Counted from the first letter of the stretch, positions 16,279 to 24,894 are shown. The stretch is 48,527 nt of DNA from Bradyrhizobium sp. S69 (GCF_009766005.1 NZ_LMUK01000021.1:1-48527); one strand, 5' to 3'. Notes: generated from the sequence alone by a model not told the origin. A program made the numbers and translations.

Positions 16279-17277
16279 GTGACAAGACTCATCACTAGAC
16301 CGATCCGTATCGCGGCGCGGATCGCGGTCGGCGTCGCATCGGTGCTGATGCTGGGCGCGATCGATGCCGCCGCTGGCGATTATCCCGATCATCCGATCCG
16401 CCTGCTGGTGCCGGGTGCGGCCGGCGGCGGCATGGATGCGGTGGCGCGGATGGTCGCCAACACCATCGGCGAAACCCTGAAGCAGCCGGTGGTGGTCGAG
16501 AACAAGCCTGGCGCGGCCGGCAATATCGCGGTCAATCAACTCGCGAAGTCGGCGCCCGACGGCTACACCATGGTGCTCGGGCAGACCTCGCAGCTCGCGA
16601 TCAATCCCTCGCTGTACGGCAATCTGCCGTACGATCCGATCAAGGATTTCGTGCCGGTGCTGCTGCTCGCCGACGCGCCCAACGTCGTAGTGGTGCCGGC
16701 GTCCTCGCCGTATCGATCGCTCGCCGATGTCGTCGCGGCGGCAAAGAAGATGCCCGACGGCATGGACTTCGCGACGCCGGGCATAGGCACCGTCTCGCAC
16801 CTGACCGCCGAACTGTTCGCGCGCAGCGCCGGCATCAAGCTGCGCCACATTCCCTCGCGTGGCGCCAATACTGCGCTGCTCGATGTCGCGGCCGGCCGCA
16901 TTCCCTTGATGCTGTCGTCGATCCCGACCGCGCTTGGCTTGATCAGGAGTGGCGAGTTGCGCGCGATCGCGGTATCCGCGCTGGCGCGCACCCCGGTATT
17001 GCCCGACGTTCCGACCGTCGCCGAGCAAGGCTATCCGGGCTTCAATGCCGGCACCTGGTACGGCCTGCTGGTCCCCGCCGGCACGCCTGCTGCAATCGTC
17101 AAGCGCCTCAACGAGGCCGGCAACGCGGCGCTGAAATTACCCGCGATCGTCGCCCAGGTGCAGGCGGAAGGCGGCGTCGTACTCGGCGGCAGCAGCGCCG
17201 CGTTTACCGACAAGCTCGAGATCGACAACAGCAAATGGTCGAAGCTGATCAAGGAGGCTGGACTGCATCTGGATTGA
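16279..17277 (+). CDS. Bug-type (tripartite tricarboxylate) substrate-binding protein
   Basis: 332 residues beginning with a basic N terminus and hydrophobic signal (cleavage around IDAAAG, residue 32), so periplasmic. It has the Bug/TctC hallmarks: YPDHPIRLLVPGAAGGGMDAVAR, VVVENKPGAAGNIA, APDGYTMVLG, NPSLYGNLPYDPIKDF, and LARTPVLPDVPTVAEQGYPGF. The start is GTG at 16279 with GGGAG 8 bases upstream. Bug receptors bind carboxylated aromatics, amino acids or dicarboxylates. No TctA/TctB membrane genes are nearby, as is common for orphan Bug proteins, so it may serve a distant transporter or a sensor. It follows the MBL-fold pair. Confidence 0.93.
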   Translation: MTRLITRPIRIAARIAVGVASVLMLGAIDAAAGDYPDHPIRLLVPGAAGGGMDAVARMVANTIGETLKQPVVVENKPGAAGNIAVNQLAKSAPDGYTMVLGQTSQLAINPSLYGNLPYDPIKDFVPVLLLADAPNVVVVPASSPYRSLADVVAAAKKMPDGMDFATPGIGTVSHLTAELFARSAGIKLRHIPSRGANTALLDVAAGRIPLMLSSIPTALGLIRSGELRAIAVSALARTPVLPDVPTVAEQGYPGFNAGTWYGLLVPAGTPAAIVKRLNEAGNAALKLPAIVAQVQAEGGVVLGGSSAAFTDKLEIDNSKWSKLIKEAGLHLD

Positions 17278-17314
17278 GAGCCGGCACCTGGATTGATGGC
17301 TGGATCTGGATTGA
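17269..17314 (+). repeat. three short direct repeats at the Bug gene 3' end
   Basis: CTGGATTGA occurs at 17269, 17288 and 17306 (periods 19 and 18); the first copy contains the Bug gene stop codon. It looks like a small tandem duplication of the gene end. Confidence 0.5.
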
Positions 17315-17413
17315 TGGGTGGTGGCGCGGTTTGCAGCCCGTCAAAATTGAACTAGAAGGGCCGACACCGAAACGTGGGACGTCCCTCGCGGCCTCCCGAC
17401 AGGACCTGTCACG

Positions 17414-18055
17414 ATGCGCATTGCCCTTGTCCACGCCCTAAAGCATTCGATCGTGCCGATCGAGGCGGCGTTCGCCAGCCATTGGCCCGAAGCTCGTCTG
17501 ATGAACCTGCTCGACGACAGCCTGTCGGCCGACGTGGCGCGCGACGGCGGGATCACCGAGGCGATGACCGAGCGCTTTTTGAAGTTGGGGCGTTATGCAA
17601 AGGGCGCCGGTGCCGATGCGATCCTGTTCACCTGTTCGGCCTTTGGCGCCTGCATCGAGGCCGTCGCCCGCGAGCAGGCGCCGATGCCGGTGCTCAAGCC
17701 CAATGAGGCGATGATCGAGCAGGCGGTCGGCCAGCTCGTTGGAAAAGGCTGCAGGATCGGCCTGCTCTCGACCTTCGCGCCGACCTTGGTGTCGATGCCG
17801 CCGGAGTTTCCCGGCTCGGTCGAGATCGTGCCGAAACTGGCTGAAGGCGCGCTGGCCGCGCTCGATCGCGGCGACCGCGCCGAGCATGATCGCCTGGTGG
17901 CGGTGGCCTCACGGGATCTGCGCGATTGCGACCTGATCGCGCTCGCGCAATACAGCATGGCGCCCGCGGCGGCGCTGGTCGCCAAAATGTCGGGACGTCC
18001 GGTGGTCACGACACCGGACAGCGCCGTGCTGAAGCTGAAGCAGGCGCTGGGTTAA
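17414..18055 (+). CDS. Asp/Glu racemase superfamily protein with one catalytic Cys
   Basis: 213 residues. Two-lobed racemase/arylmalonate-decarboxylase fold: MRIALVHALKHSIVPIE, AILFTCSAFGACIEAV with the first catalytic-type Cys74, KGCRIGLLSTFAPTL, and LIALAQYSMAPAAALV where the second cysteine would lie but Tyr180 stands. Two-base racemases of this superfamily need both cysteines, so simple racemisation is unlikely; a one-Cys decarboxylase, lyase or isomerase is possible. It begins 136 bases after the Bug binding protein, with AGGA near the ATG, and may be the last gene of the LysR-linked operon. Substrate unknown. Confidence 0.85.
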   Translation: MRIALVHALKHSIVPIEAAFASHWPEARLMNLLDDSLSADVARDGGITEAMTERFLKLGRYAKGAGADAILFTCSAFGACIEAVAREQAPMPVLKPNEAMIEQAVGQLVGKGCRIGLLSTFAPTLVSMPPEFPGSVEIVPKLAEGALAALDRGDRAEHDRLVAVASRDLRDCDLIALAQYSMAPAAALVAKMSGRPVVTTPDSAVLKLKQALG

Positions 18056-18085
18056 AATACCGTCCAAGCGACATGAATCACTTTC

Positions 18086-18174
18086 GTCATGGCCGGGCTT
18101 GTCCCGGCCATCGACGTCTTTCCTTGCCTAAGTTCAGCAAAGACGTGGATACCCGGGACAAGCCCGGGCATGAC
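18086..18174. repeat. long intergenic hairpin repeat
   Basis: Arms of 22 bases, 18086-18107 and 18153-18174, are complementary with one mismatch (left begins GTCATGGCCGGGCTTG, right ends AGCCCGGGCATGAC), enclosing a second pairing around ACGTCTTT / AAAGACGT. I recognise this as a dispersed intergenic repeat of Bradyrhizobium-group genomes. It lies between convergent genes. Confidence 0.8.
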
Positions 18175-18219
18175 GACCTCTGGAGTCGGACTCTACGAAG
18201 CGCCCGCCGGACTGCCGCT

Positions 18220-19614
18220 TCAATGTGCGTTCGCCGCCGAGCTCTGTTCGGCCTGATAGCCGTCGTTCAGCGTCTTCAGGAACGTGATGATGTCGGCGAT
18301 TTCCGCTTCATTGAGCGCGGGCGGATCGCCGGGCTTGCCGTCGAACGGGGCATCGACGACATCGACATTGCCGCGAACTTCCGCCGGCAGATCATTGTAG
18401 CGATCGAGCGTGCCGTCGGCGCGTGGCGGATACCATTTGGCCGGCTCGGTTTCGCGCTCGACATAGAAGTGCATCACTTGTTCGAGCGAATGAAACGCGC
18501 CGTTGTGGAAGAACACCTTGCGTGTCGCGGTGTTGCGCAAGGTCGGCGTCTTGAACAGGCCGCAATAGGCGGTGGAGGTGGCGTAGTCGGTGCGCTGCGG
18601 TCCGCACAGCCCGAGGTCATAATGGCGCGGATCGCTATTGGCCGGAATATCCCGGTTGCGCGGCGCGCCGAGCGCCTCGAACTGGAAATCGGTGAAGGCC
18701 GGCCTGAACACGCCGTCCAGGGTCGCCCGGTCGATGTGGCAGGACGAGCAATTGCCCTTCTTCGGGTCGTCGAACAATTTCAGGCCACGCGCTTCGGCTT
18801 CGCTGAGCGTGGCTTTGCCGGCGAGTACGGCGTCGTATTTGCTGTCATAGGGATGGAAGCTCGGATCTTCGGTCTGGAATCGCGCCAGCGCGAACAGCGC
18901 TTCGTCCAGCGCCAGCTCGCGCTGATTGAATACGTTTGCGCCGAACAGTTTCTTGAGGTCGTCGGCATAGGCGGCATGTTCGAGCCGCTCGATCAATTCG
19001 TCGGCGCTGTGATTGTCCATTTCGTTCGGATCGAGCAGCGGCCCCAGCGCCTGAAGCTGCAAGGTGTTGGCCCGGCCATCCCAGTCGAGCCCGCCGCGCG
19101 GCACGTTGGCTTCGGCGGCGGCAAGTGCCACTTTGTTGGCGTCGGCCTTGGCGACCGATGCGACCTTGGTCTGGCCCGCCGGTGTCGCGGCCGCCTGGGC
19201 GGTGTCGTCCGGCGGCGGATCGTTGTCCGCCGTCTCGGGGCTTGGACCGATGGAAAAGTTCGGCGCGTGCTCCAGATAGCGCAATGACGGCACCGCGCGG
19301 ACGCCTGGCCGTTTCAGGTCCGGCCCGCCGAACTGCACCACGAGATCGTTCGGGGGGCCGTAGGCATGCGCGGGACTATGGCACGACGCACAGGATAATT
19401 GGCCGGAGCCGGACAGAGACGGGTCGAAGAACATCTTGCGCCCGAGCTGCGCGACCGCCGAGAGTTCGGCCACCGGCTCCGCCGATGGGCCGTTTGCAGG
19501 CAAGACGGTCTCCGCGACGGCCAACGGCATCGCCAGCATGGCGCAGGATAACACCGCAAGCCGGATCGACCGGCCACGGAATGCGGTCGGTTCAATTTGC
19601 AAAACACGCTTCAT
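18220..19614 (-). CDS. di-haem cytochrome c peroxidase family protein
   Basis: 464 residues with a signal peptide (hydrophobic LAVLSCAMLAMPLAVAE, cleavage near residue 35) and two haem c sites, CASCH at 75-79 and CSSCH at 289-293, in the order and spacing of bacterial cytochrome c peroxidase/MauG-like proteins. Later stretches LFKTPTLRNTATRKVFFHNGAFHSLEQVMHFY and EIADIITFLKTLNDGY are typical of the C-terminal domain. Between the haem sites, roughly residues 125-175, is an Ala/Pro/Asp-rich low-complexity insertion. It would act in the periplasm, reducing peroxide or oxidising a partner. Downstream of the phosphoesterase on the same strand, but a terminator-like hairpin lies between, so it may be separately expressed. 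Confidence 0.92.
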   Translation of the reverse strand: MKRVLQIEPTAFRGRSIRLAVLSCAMLAMPLAVAETVLPANGPSAEPVAELSAVAQLGRKMFFDPSLSGSGQLSCASCHSPAHAYGPPNDLVVQFGGPDLKRPGVRAVPSLRYLEHAPNFSIGPSPETADNDPPPDDTAQAAATPAGQTKVASVAKADANKVALAAAEANVPRGGLDWDGRANTLQLQALGPLLDPNEMDNHSADELIERLEHAAYADDLKKLFGANVFNQRELALDEALFALARFQTEDPSFHPYDSKYDAVLAGKATLSEAEARGLKLFDDPKKGNCSSCHIDRATLDGVFRPAFTDFQFEALGAPRNRDIPANSDPRHYDLGLCGPQRTDYATSTAYCGLFKTPTLRNTATRKVFFHNGAFHSLEQVMHFYVERETEPAKWYPPRADGTLDRYNDLPAEVRGNVDVVDAPFDGKPGDPPALNEAEIADIITFLKTLNDGYQAEQSSAANAH

Positions 19615-19657
19615 CGAAAAACCCGGTACGGATCAGGGACAACGGAATGACAAAATC

Positions 19658-19685
19658 GGGACGGATGGATTTCTCCACCCGTCCC
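19658..19685 (-). terminator. intrinsic terminator after the phosphoesterase gene
   Basis: On the minus strand an 11-base-pair stem (GGGACGGGTGG with CCATCCGTCCC, one G-U pair, 6-base loop) is followed by GATTTTGTC. It begins 28 bases past the phosphoesterase stop. Confidence 0.6.
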
Positions 19686-19713
19686 GGTCTCGAAGTTTGG
19701 AAGCGTTCGGCTG

Positions 19714-21357
19714 TTACTTGTTGCCGGTGCTCGCGTTCAGCACCAGTTTCGGATTCGGCGCCTGGGTGAAGTTGAACATGTTGTTGATCGGGTTGGCGAT
19801 CGTGTCGTACGAGCCCTGACCGATGCGCTGGCTGCTGAGCCAGTTGTCTTCGATGAAACGGGTGATCGAGGACTGATCGGTCAGCGTGTGATCGACGAAG
19901 TTCGGCTTCGCGAACGGCGAAACCACCAGCAGCGGCTGACGCGTGCCGTAGCCGCAGCGTCCGTTGACCGGCTGGCCGTTCACGCCGGGCAGCGGCGTGG
20001 ACAATGCGCCGGCGGTGCCGGGCAGCGGATTGCAAAGCCCTGCTCCGTTGAAGGCGTCCTGCACGCTGGCCGACGGATTGATGACGTTGCTCGTATGGTC
20101 GTACCAGCCATCCGAATCGTCATAGGCGAGGATCACCGCGGTGCTGCTCCATTCCGGGCTCTGCTGCAGCAGGTTGATGATGTTGACCACGAAGGTCTGT
20201 TCATCGAGCGGATCGGAGTTGCCGGGATGCGCGTCCTGGATCGCCGGAGCCTTCAGGAAGCTGACCGACGGAAGGTTGCCAGCCTGCACCGCGGCGACGA
20301 AGTCGCTGGTGTCATACTGGTGGTTGGCGCCGCCGTCGGCCGAGGTGCCGACCGATGCGATCGAGAGCGGCCTGGTGTGGCTGAGGTTGCGCGTCGAGGG
20401 ATAATACTGGAACGGCGCGTGATGCGGAACATAGTCGGTCTCGTTGGCGCCGACGGTCACCGAGCTCGTGCTGCGCGTGCAGCCCGTGGTGCCATTGGCG
20501 TTGACGGCCTGGAGATTGAAGCCGCCCTGGAACCAGCCCCAGGTGATGTTCTTGGCGTTCAGGAGATCGCCGATATTCTTGCCGGTCAACTCGGTGGTGG
20601 GGGCCGTGGTCGACGAGCAGAGGTCGCCATGCGGATCGCTGTCGCCGTACATGGTGAAACCACCCTGGCCGTCGGCGACGAGGTTGTTGGTCGTGGTGCC
20701 GGGATTGGTGCCGTTGCTGGCAGCAAAACCCACCGCGCCGTTGGTTTGTCCCGAGACCAGGTCGATGGCGCCGGGCGAGGAGGGGCCGAACGTCGAACTG
20801 TAGGAATTGTCGCTCAGGGCGAAGTGCTGCGCATAATTCCACATCGCGGTGACGGTGTTGCCGTCATAGTACCCCATCACCAGGCCTTTGGTGTTGAAGA
20901 CGCCGGTGCCGCCGGTGCCGGCAGCACCCGTGTTCTTGGGAAACAGGTCGTTCTTGCCGGCGTCGAAGGCGGCCTGCTCGGGGCCGTAGGCGTGGTTCTG
21001 GCTCGAGGTGTGAGCCTGCGAGCGATCGAGACGGAACGGGTTGGCCGCACCGGTGCCGTTGGCGGCGTTCAGGTTCGGATTGTTGTTCAGCAAAGCGGGG
21101 GTGAAGCCGTTGACCGCGGGCGTGTTCGGAGCGGCGGTGAAGGCCGGCTCGCCGGGCGGATTGGTCGCGGTCGGATAGGCGCCGAAATAATGGTCGAACG
21201 ATTCGTTCTCGCCGAAGATCACCACGACGTGCTTGATCGGGGTGGAGGTTGGAAGCGCATCTTGCGGCGATCCGGCAAACGCCGGGCTTTCGCCCTGGGC
21301 GAATAACGCCATCGACAGGCAAAGGGCAGACGCGGCCCTGCTAACGTTCCGTTGCAT
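19714..21357 (-). CDS. secreted phosphoesterase (phospholipase C / acid phosphatase family)
   Basis: 547 residues from the ATG at 21357, with a signal peptide (MQRNVSRAASALCLSMALF..., cleavage after SPAFA). The PI-PLC/AcpA-type phosphoesterase signature is plain: HVVVIFGENESFDHYFGAYP near the mature N terminus (the ENxSFD metal and nucleophile region) and VILAYDDSDGWYDHTSNV in the C-terminal half, then TRQPLLVVSPFAKPNFVDHT. The protein is rich in Asn, Gly and Thr, as expected for an exported enzyme. It hydrolyses phosphate esters, possibly phospholipids, outside the cytoplasm. A reading frame extends upstream of 21357 but lacks a signal peptide. A 22-base-period direct repeat about 100 bases upstream may bind a phosphate regulator. 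Confidence 0.92.
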   Translation of the reverse strand: MQRNVSRAASALCLSMALFAQGESPAFAGSPQDALPTSTPIKHVVVIFGENESFDHYFGAYPTATNPPGEPAFTAAPNTPAVNGFTPALLNNNPNLNAANGTGAANPFRLDRSQAHTSSQNHAYGPEQAAFDAGKNDLFPKNTGAAGTGGTGVFNTKGLVMGYYDGNTVTAMWNYAQHFALSDNSYSSTFGPSSPGAIDLVSGQTNGAVGFAASNGTNPGTTTNNLVADGQGGFTMYGDSDPHGDLCSSTTAPTTELTGKNIGDLLNAKNITWGWFQGGFNLQAVNANGTTGCTRSTSSVTVGANETDYVPHHAPFQYYPSTRNLSHTRPLSIASVGTSADGGANHQYDTSDFVAAVQAGNLPSVSFLKAPAIQDAHPGNSDPLDEQTFVVNIINLLQQSPEWSSTAVILAYDDSDGWYDHTSNVINPSASVQDAFNGAGLCNPLPGTAGALSTPLPGVNGQPVNGRCGYGTRQPLLVVSPFAKPNFVDHTLTDQSSITRFIEDNWLSSQRIGQGSYDTIANPINNMFNFTQAPNPKLVLNASTGNK

Positions 21358-21450
21358 GGAGCTCTCTTGTTCTGATGAAATAGAAATGAAAACACCTCTG
21401 GTCTGAAAGACAGAAGCGACCTTTGCAGGTTGCGGCGTTATAGATTCGCC

Positions 21451-21482
21451 GCGTGACATCAGAATGTTTCTAGCGTGACATC
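21451..21482. promoter_or_regulatory. direct repeat upstream of the phosphoesterase gene
   Basis: GCGTGACATC at 21451-21460 recurs at 21473-21482, exactly 22 bases apart (two helical turns). On the minus strand, the strand of the phosphoesterase gene, this reads GATGTCACGC twice. The spacing fits response-regulator sites of the PhoB/OmpR class, which use 11-base units, though the CTGTCAT consensus is only partly matched. Confidence 0.35.
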
Positions 21483-21646
21483 GAAATGAAGCGGATACGA
21501 CAACGTTTGCGCGCGACAAAATCGGTGCGGGCTTGCTTGCTTTCGAGTGTTTGTCAATCGGCGAATAAGGGCGTGCCGATAACGGGTATCCTGCAATATG
21601 ATGGCGCCTGCCCGGAGCGGGCGTTGGCAATCCTTACTCGTTCAGA

Positions 21647-22318
21647 ATGACTACCGGATTGGGCGACTTCATTCAGATCGTCGTACTATCTGTCAGCGTC
21701 AGTTTGGTGGCGACGGCTGCCGCGACGGCAATCAGTCTGCCCATCGGGACCGCCCTTGCGGTCGTCGCTTTTCGTGGGCGACGACTGATCGTCGTTTTGA
21801 TCAACGCCTTTTTCGGTTTACCGCCGGTTGTCGTCGGCCTCGTTCTCTATCTCGCACTGTCGCGTTCCGGCCCGTTGGGTTCCCTTGCCCTGCTGTTTAC
21901 GCCGTCCGCTATGGTGATCGCGCAAACCATCCTTGCAATCCCGATCATTACGGCGCTTGTGCACCGCGCCAGCGAGAGGGCTTGGGCGCGCTACGGCGAC
22001 GAACTGATTGCAGATGGCGCGACCCGATTGCAGGCCATTCCGCAAATTCTGATGATCATTCGGGCCGACCTTGTGACCGCCGTCCTTGCGGGCTTTGGTC
22101 GCACCGTCTCGGAAGTCGGCGCGGTGATCCTGGTCGGCGGCAACATTCGCGGCTTGACTAGAACGATGACCACGACCATTGCACTTCAAACGAGCCAGGG
22201 GGACCTGTCGTTGGCTTTGGCGGTCGGCGCGGTGTTGGTCGGGATCAGCATTTCGATCAGTGCGACGGTCTTCGCGCTGGCGGGACAGGCGCGAACGGCA
22301 GGGAGTGACGAAGCATGA
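21647..22318 (+). CDS. tupB: tungstate-type ABC transporter permease
   Basis: 223 residues with five to six membrane segments. FGLPPVVVGLVLYLALSRSGPLG and the cytoplasmic loop ELIADGATRLQAIPQILMII, followed by GRTVSEVGAVILVGGNIRGLTRTMTTTIAL, are characteristic of the TupB (tungstate) permease branch of the molybdate/tungstate family. Its last codon overlaps the start of the binding protein (ATGA at 22315), so they are coupled. No ATP-binding subunit (TupC) follows or precedes within the window, although the transporter would need one. The ATG at 21647 has no clear ribosome site. Confidence 0.88.
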   Translation: MTTGLGDFIQIVVLSVSVSLVATAAATAISLPIGTALAVVAFRGRRLIVVLINAFFGLPPVVVGLVLYLALSRSGPLGSLALLFTPSAMVIAQTILAIPIITALVHRASERAWARYGDELIADGATRLQAIPQILMIIRADLVTAVLAGFGRTVSEVGAVILVGGNIRGLTRTMTTTIALQTSQGDLSLALAVGAVLVGISISISATVFALAGQARTAGSDEA

Positions 22319-23139
22319 TCAAGTTTCGAAACATTTTGGCGCTGGTCGCGGCCCTCACAGCGATAAATGCGAGTTCCGCCGCCGATCAATCCATCGTGCT
22401 GGCCTCGACAACCTCGGTCGAGGCATCCGGGCTATTGGCGAACATCCTTCCGCAGTTCACGGCCCGGACCGGCATCACGGTCAACGTCGTCGCGCAGGGC
22501 ACGGGCAAGGCTTTGGACACTGCGCGGCGGGGCGATGCCGATCTCCTGCTGGTTCACGATCCGGATGCCGAACGACAGTTCATGGAAGAGGGTCATGGGT
22601 CAACGCGGCGGCAAATCGCATGGAATGATTTTATCATTGTCGGCCCGTCCGCCGACCCGGCTCATGTCAAGGGCGGCAGCGATAGCGTCGCGGCGCTGAA
22701 GGCGATCGCATCGGCGCAAGCGGCGTTCGTTTCGCGCGGCGACAAGAGCGGCACGAACGCGGCGGAGCTACGGCTTTGGAAAACGGCGGGTCAGACGCCG
22801 GATGCGCTCAAGGACAAATGGTATCGCGACATCGGCGGCGGCATGGGTCAAGCCCTCAACGCCGCGAGCGCAATGGACGCGTATACCCTATCCGACCGTG
22901 GTACGTGGCTCAGCTTTAAAAATAGAGGATCGTTGATCGTCGCGATCGAGGGCGACCCGCGCCTGCTCAATCGATACGACGTGATCGAATTAAATCCCGA
23001 GAAGCATGCAGGCGCAAAGCTGGCCGCCGCAAAGGTCTTCGCCGATTGGCTGGTTTCGTCCGAGGGACAGCAGGCAATCGGCGCCTTTGAAGTGAACGGA
23101 CAAAAATTGTTCAACCCGTCTGCCGGTTCTCCCAAGTGA
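22315..23139 (+). CDS. tupA: tungstate-type ABC transporter substrate-binding protein
   Basis: 274 residues with a signal peptide (cleavage near SSAA, residue 22). The mature start SIVLASTTSVEASGLLANILPQF is the TupA variant of the TTTSxxxSGLL motif that binds the oxyanion, and GTGKALDTARRGDADLLLVHDPDAERQFMEEG, FVSRGDKSGT and YTLSDRGTW follow in the expected order. It captures tungstate (or molybdate) in the periplasm for the overlapping permease gene. It is the last gene of the pair; no ATPase gene follows. Tungstate versus molybdate specificity cannot be proved by reading. Confidence 0.9.
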   Translation: MIKFRNILALVAALTAINASSAADQSIVLASTTSVEASGLLANILPQFTARTGITVNVVAQGTGKALDTARRGDADLLLVHDPDAERQFMEEGHGSTRRQIAWNDFIIVGPSADPAHVKGGSDSVAALKAIASAQAAFVSRGDKSGTNAAELRLWKTAGQTPDALKDKWYRDIGGGMGQALNAASAMDAYTLSDRGTWLSFKNRGSLIVAIEGDPRLLNRYDVIELNPEKHAGAKLAAAKVFADWLVSSEGQQAIGAFEVNGQKLFNPSAGSPK

Positions 23140-23348
23140 CCCACTTCCAATTTCTCGGCGCCCCATAACGGGGTTGATCGATCAATTTCTCCATCGCGAG
23201 CTCGACGCCAAGCAAGCATCGTCGCGGCGAACGGAAGGACGATTCGGTTACGGTCTTGTAAATGTGCTCATCCAATATGATGAAGCCACCGACAAAAGCC
23301 GTCGGAAGCGAGGCGAGCAGAAGCGGCATCAGCCCTAGACCGGCCGCT

Positions 23349-23936
23349 TTATCTCGCGGCCCGCGTGGTCTTCGGCGGCTTCGCTGGAATGATTTGCGCC
23401 CACTCTCTGTCCGCCCTCGGCCCATTGCCGTCGCCGGTCAATCCGACCAATTGTCCCGGCGCGACGTCGGTGGTCGGAGTCCAGGTCTGGGTGGCGCACA
23501 GGATCGACATCATGCAGCCCCTGATCTGCAATCCGTCGGCCGCCTCGCGCCACAGCGTGATCTCGTAGGACTTGCCGTTTTCCGCATTGTAGATCTGGCC
23601 GTGGAAGCGCTGGTCCGGGCTCAGCGACAGGCCCAGGATGAGTTGATGGCCCAGCACCGGACGCGAGCGCTTGGCCGCATCCGGATTCTGCACGTCCAGC
23701 GCTGCGCGGCCTTTCGCATCCATCGGGTCCTTCATCCAGACGATATAGCCGCAGACCTGCTCCAGCTTCGCGCCGCAACGCTCGACGCGGACGCGGGCGC
23801 GGCCGTCCTCGGTGAGCCAGGTGCCGCTCGGCTCGTCGGAGGGCGCCGCGATCGCGGGCCGGATCGTCATGCTGGCCGTGAGCGCGAGCCGCAGGATCAT
23901 CGGCAAGATCATCGGGTAAAACTTCTTCATTCGCAT
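23349..23936 (-). CDS. DUF2147 domain-containing exported protein
   Basis: 195 residues from the ATG at 23936, with AGGAG 8 bases upstream. A signal peptide (MKKFYP, hydrophobic stretch, cleavage after PAIA) precedes a DUF2147 domain: SGTWLTEDGRARVRVERCG, CGYIVWMKDP, then GQIYNAENGKSYEITLWREAADGLQIRGCM and TQTWTPT. The family is a small periplasmic beta-barrel of unknown function. It stands alone, convergent with tupA. A somewhat basic, Pro/Lys-rich tail follows the domain. Confidence 0.9.
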   Translation of the reverse strand: MRMKKFYPMILPMILRLALTASMTIRPAIAAPSDEPSGTWLTEDGRARVRVERCGAKLEQVCGYIVWMKDPMDAKGRAALDVQNPDAAKRSRPVLGHQLILGLSLSPDQRFHGQIYNAENGKSYEITLWREAADGLQIRGCMMSILCATQTWTPTTDVAPGQLVGLTGDGNGPRADREWAQIIPAKPPKTTRAAR

Positions 23937-24036
23937 GATATCCGCTCCTGCGGTGAACAAGGCGCCGGCGACCGCGGTCCGCGCGCCCCAGTGTGTGGAA
24001 TTTGACAGTTCTGCATCATCTCAATGGCTCCTCGGC

Positions 24037-24894
24037 TCATTCCGTGACCGGCATTGCATCGTCGTTCCACTCCGGAGGCTCTCCGATTTTTCCGCCGATG
24101 AAGGCCGCAGTGCCGGTACGGCCGAAGGCGTCACACGCCGCATATTTCGGCTTGCCGCCAAACGCGGATTTCACGCGCTGCGCGCTCGGCATCGACAGTG
24201 ACTTGTCGAAAGGGCTGTCACCGGTCACCAGCAATTTGCTGAAATCCGTGCCGAACTCGCCGGCCAGATCGTAGGCATCGCCGGATGCAGCGACGCGCGG
24301 GTTGCTGGTCACGATGTCCGCGCCGCGAGCCCAGACGAACGCTGCTTTTTGTTGACCGCGAACATCCCTGGCCTCGGCCTCGACCGAGAGGCTTCCCATG
24401 CCGATGGCAATGCGAGGCACGATGATCGGGGCCCCTGCGCTGATGAACATCGGCGCGAGCGAGGCGACCTTCGAGGCGCCGGCCACGGCGACGTTGGTCA
24501 CGGTCACATGGGTGACGGTGGCGTGAACCGTCAGATCGGCGGCTTGCCCGGGCGGGACGACGTAAAAGCGATCGCTCAAGCCGACGCAGACCGACCTGTC
24601 GACGGCGTTGGCGATGACGCGTTGCTGCATGTCCGTCAGCTCGGCCCGTGAAGCCGCGCTGGAGAATGAGGTCGGTGCGATCGCTACGCTCCGCGCGGCC
24701 AGAACGTTCGCTTTGTCGATGCGAAGCTGTGATTTCGTCGTAACGCCGTCCACCGGCGCGAGTCCGTCGTAAGAAGCGAGCGATCCCGATGTCTCGAGCG
24801 CCGCGGAAGCGCAACCCGCCAGGCTCGCCCCCGCGGCCAAAACCGTGCAGATCGCCAGGACCATGAGCCGGTCCGTGCGCGTCACAACGTCCAT
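24037..24894 (-). CDS. DUF3313-type lipoprotein
   Basis: 285 residues starting at the ATG at 24894 with CAGGAG 6 bases upstream. The N terminus is a lipoprotein signal with lipobox LAGC (Cys about residue 28), so it should be lipid-anchored in the envelope. The mature part (LASYDGLAPVDG, VAIAPTSFSS, LHATVT-like strands VTVTNVAVAG and a conserved Gly-rich GMGSLSVEAEARD) fits DUF3313, an outer-membrane-associated family without known function. It is controlled by a promoter with a nearly perfect 20-base palindrome between -35 and -10, downstream of a TetR gene on the same strand, so it is probably the main target of that repressor. Confidence 0.82.
   Translation of the reverse strand: MDVVTRTDRLMVLAICTVLAAGASLAGCASAALETSGSLASYDGLAPVDGVTTKSQLRIDKANVLAARSVAIAPTSFSSAASRAELTDMQQRVIANAVDRSVCVGLSDRFYVVPPGQAADLTVHATVTHVTVTNVAVAGASKVASLAPMFISAGAPIIVPRIAIGMGSLSVEAEARDVRGQQKAAFVWARGADIVTSNPRVAASGDAYDLAGEFGTDFSKLLVTGDSPFDKSLSMPSAQRVKSAFGGKPKYAACDAFGRTGTAAFIGGKIGEPPEWNDDAMPVTE

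Noticed and set aside
23111..23329. 72-codon minus-strand frame starting MPLLLASLPTAF with one hydrophobic segment
   Set aside because: It overlaps the 3' end of tupA, has only a close AGGG before the ATG, and the protein resembles nothing I know; too little support to call a gene.
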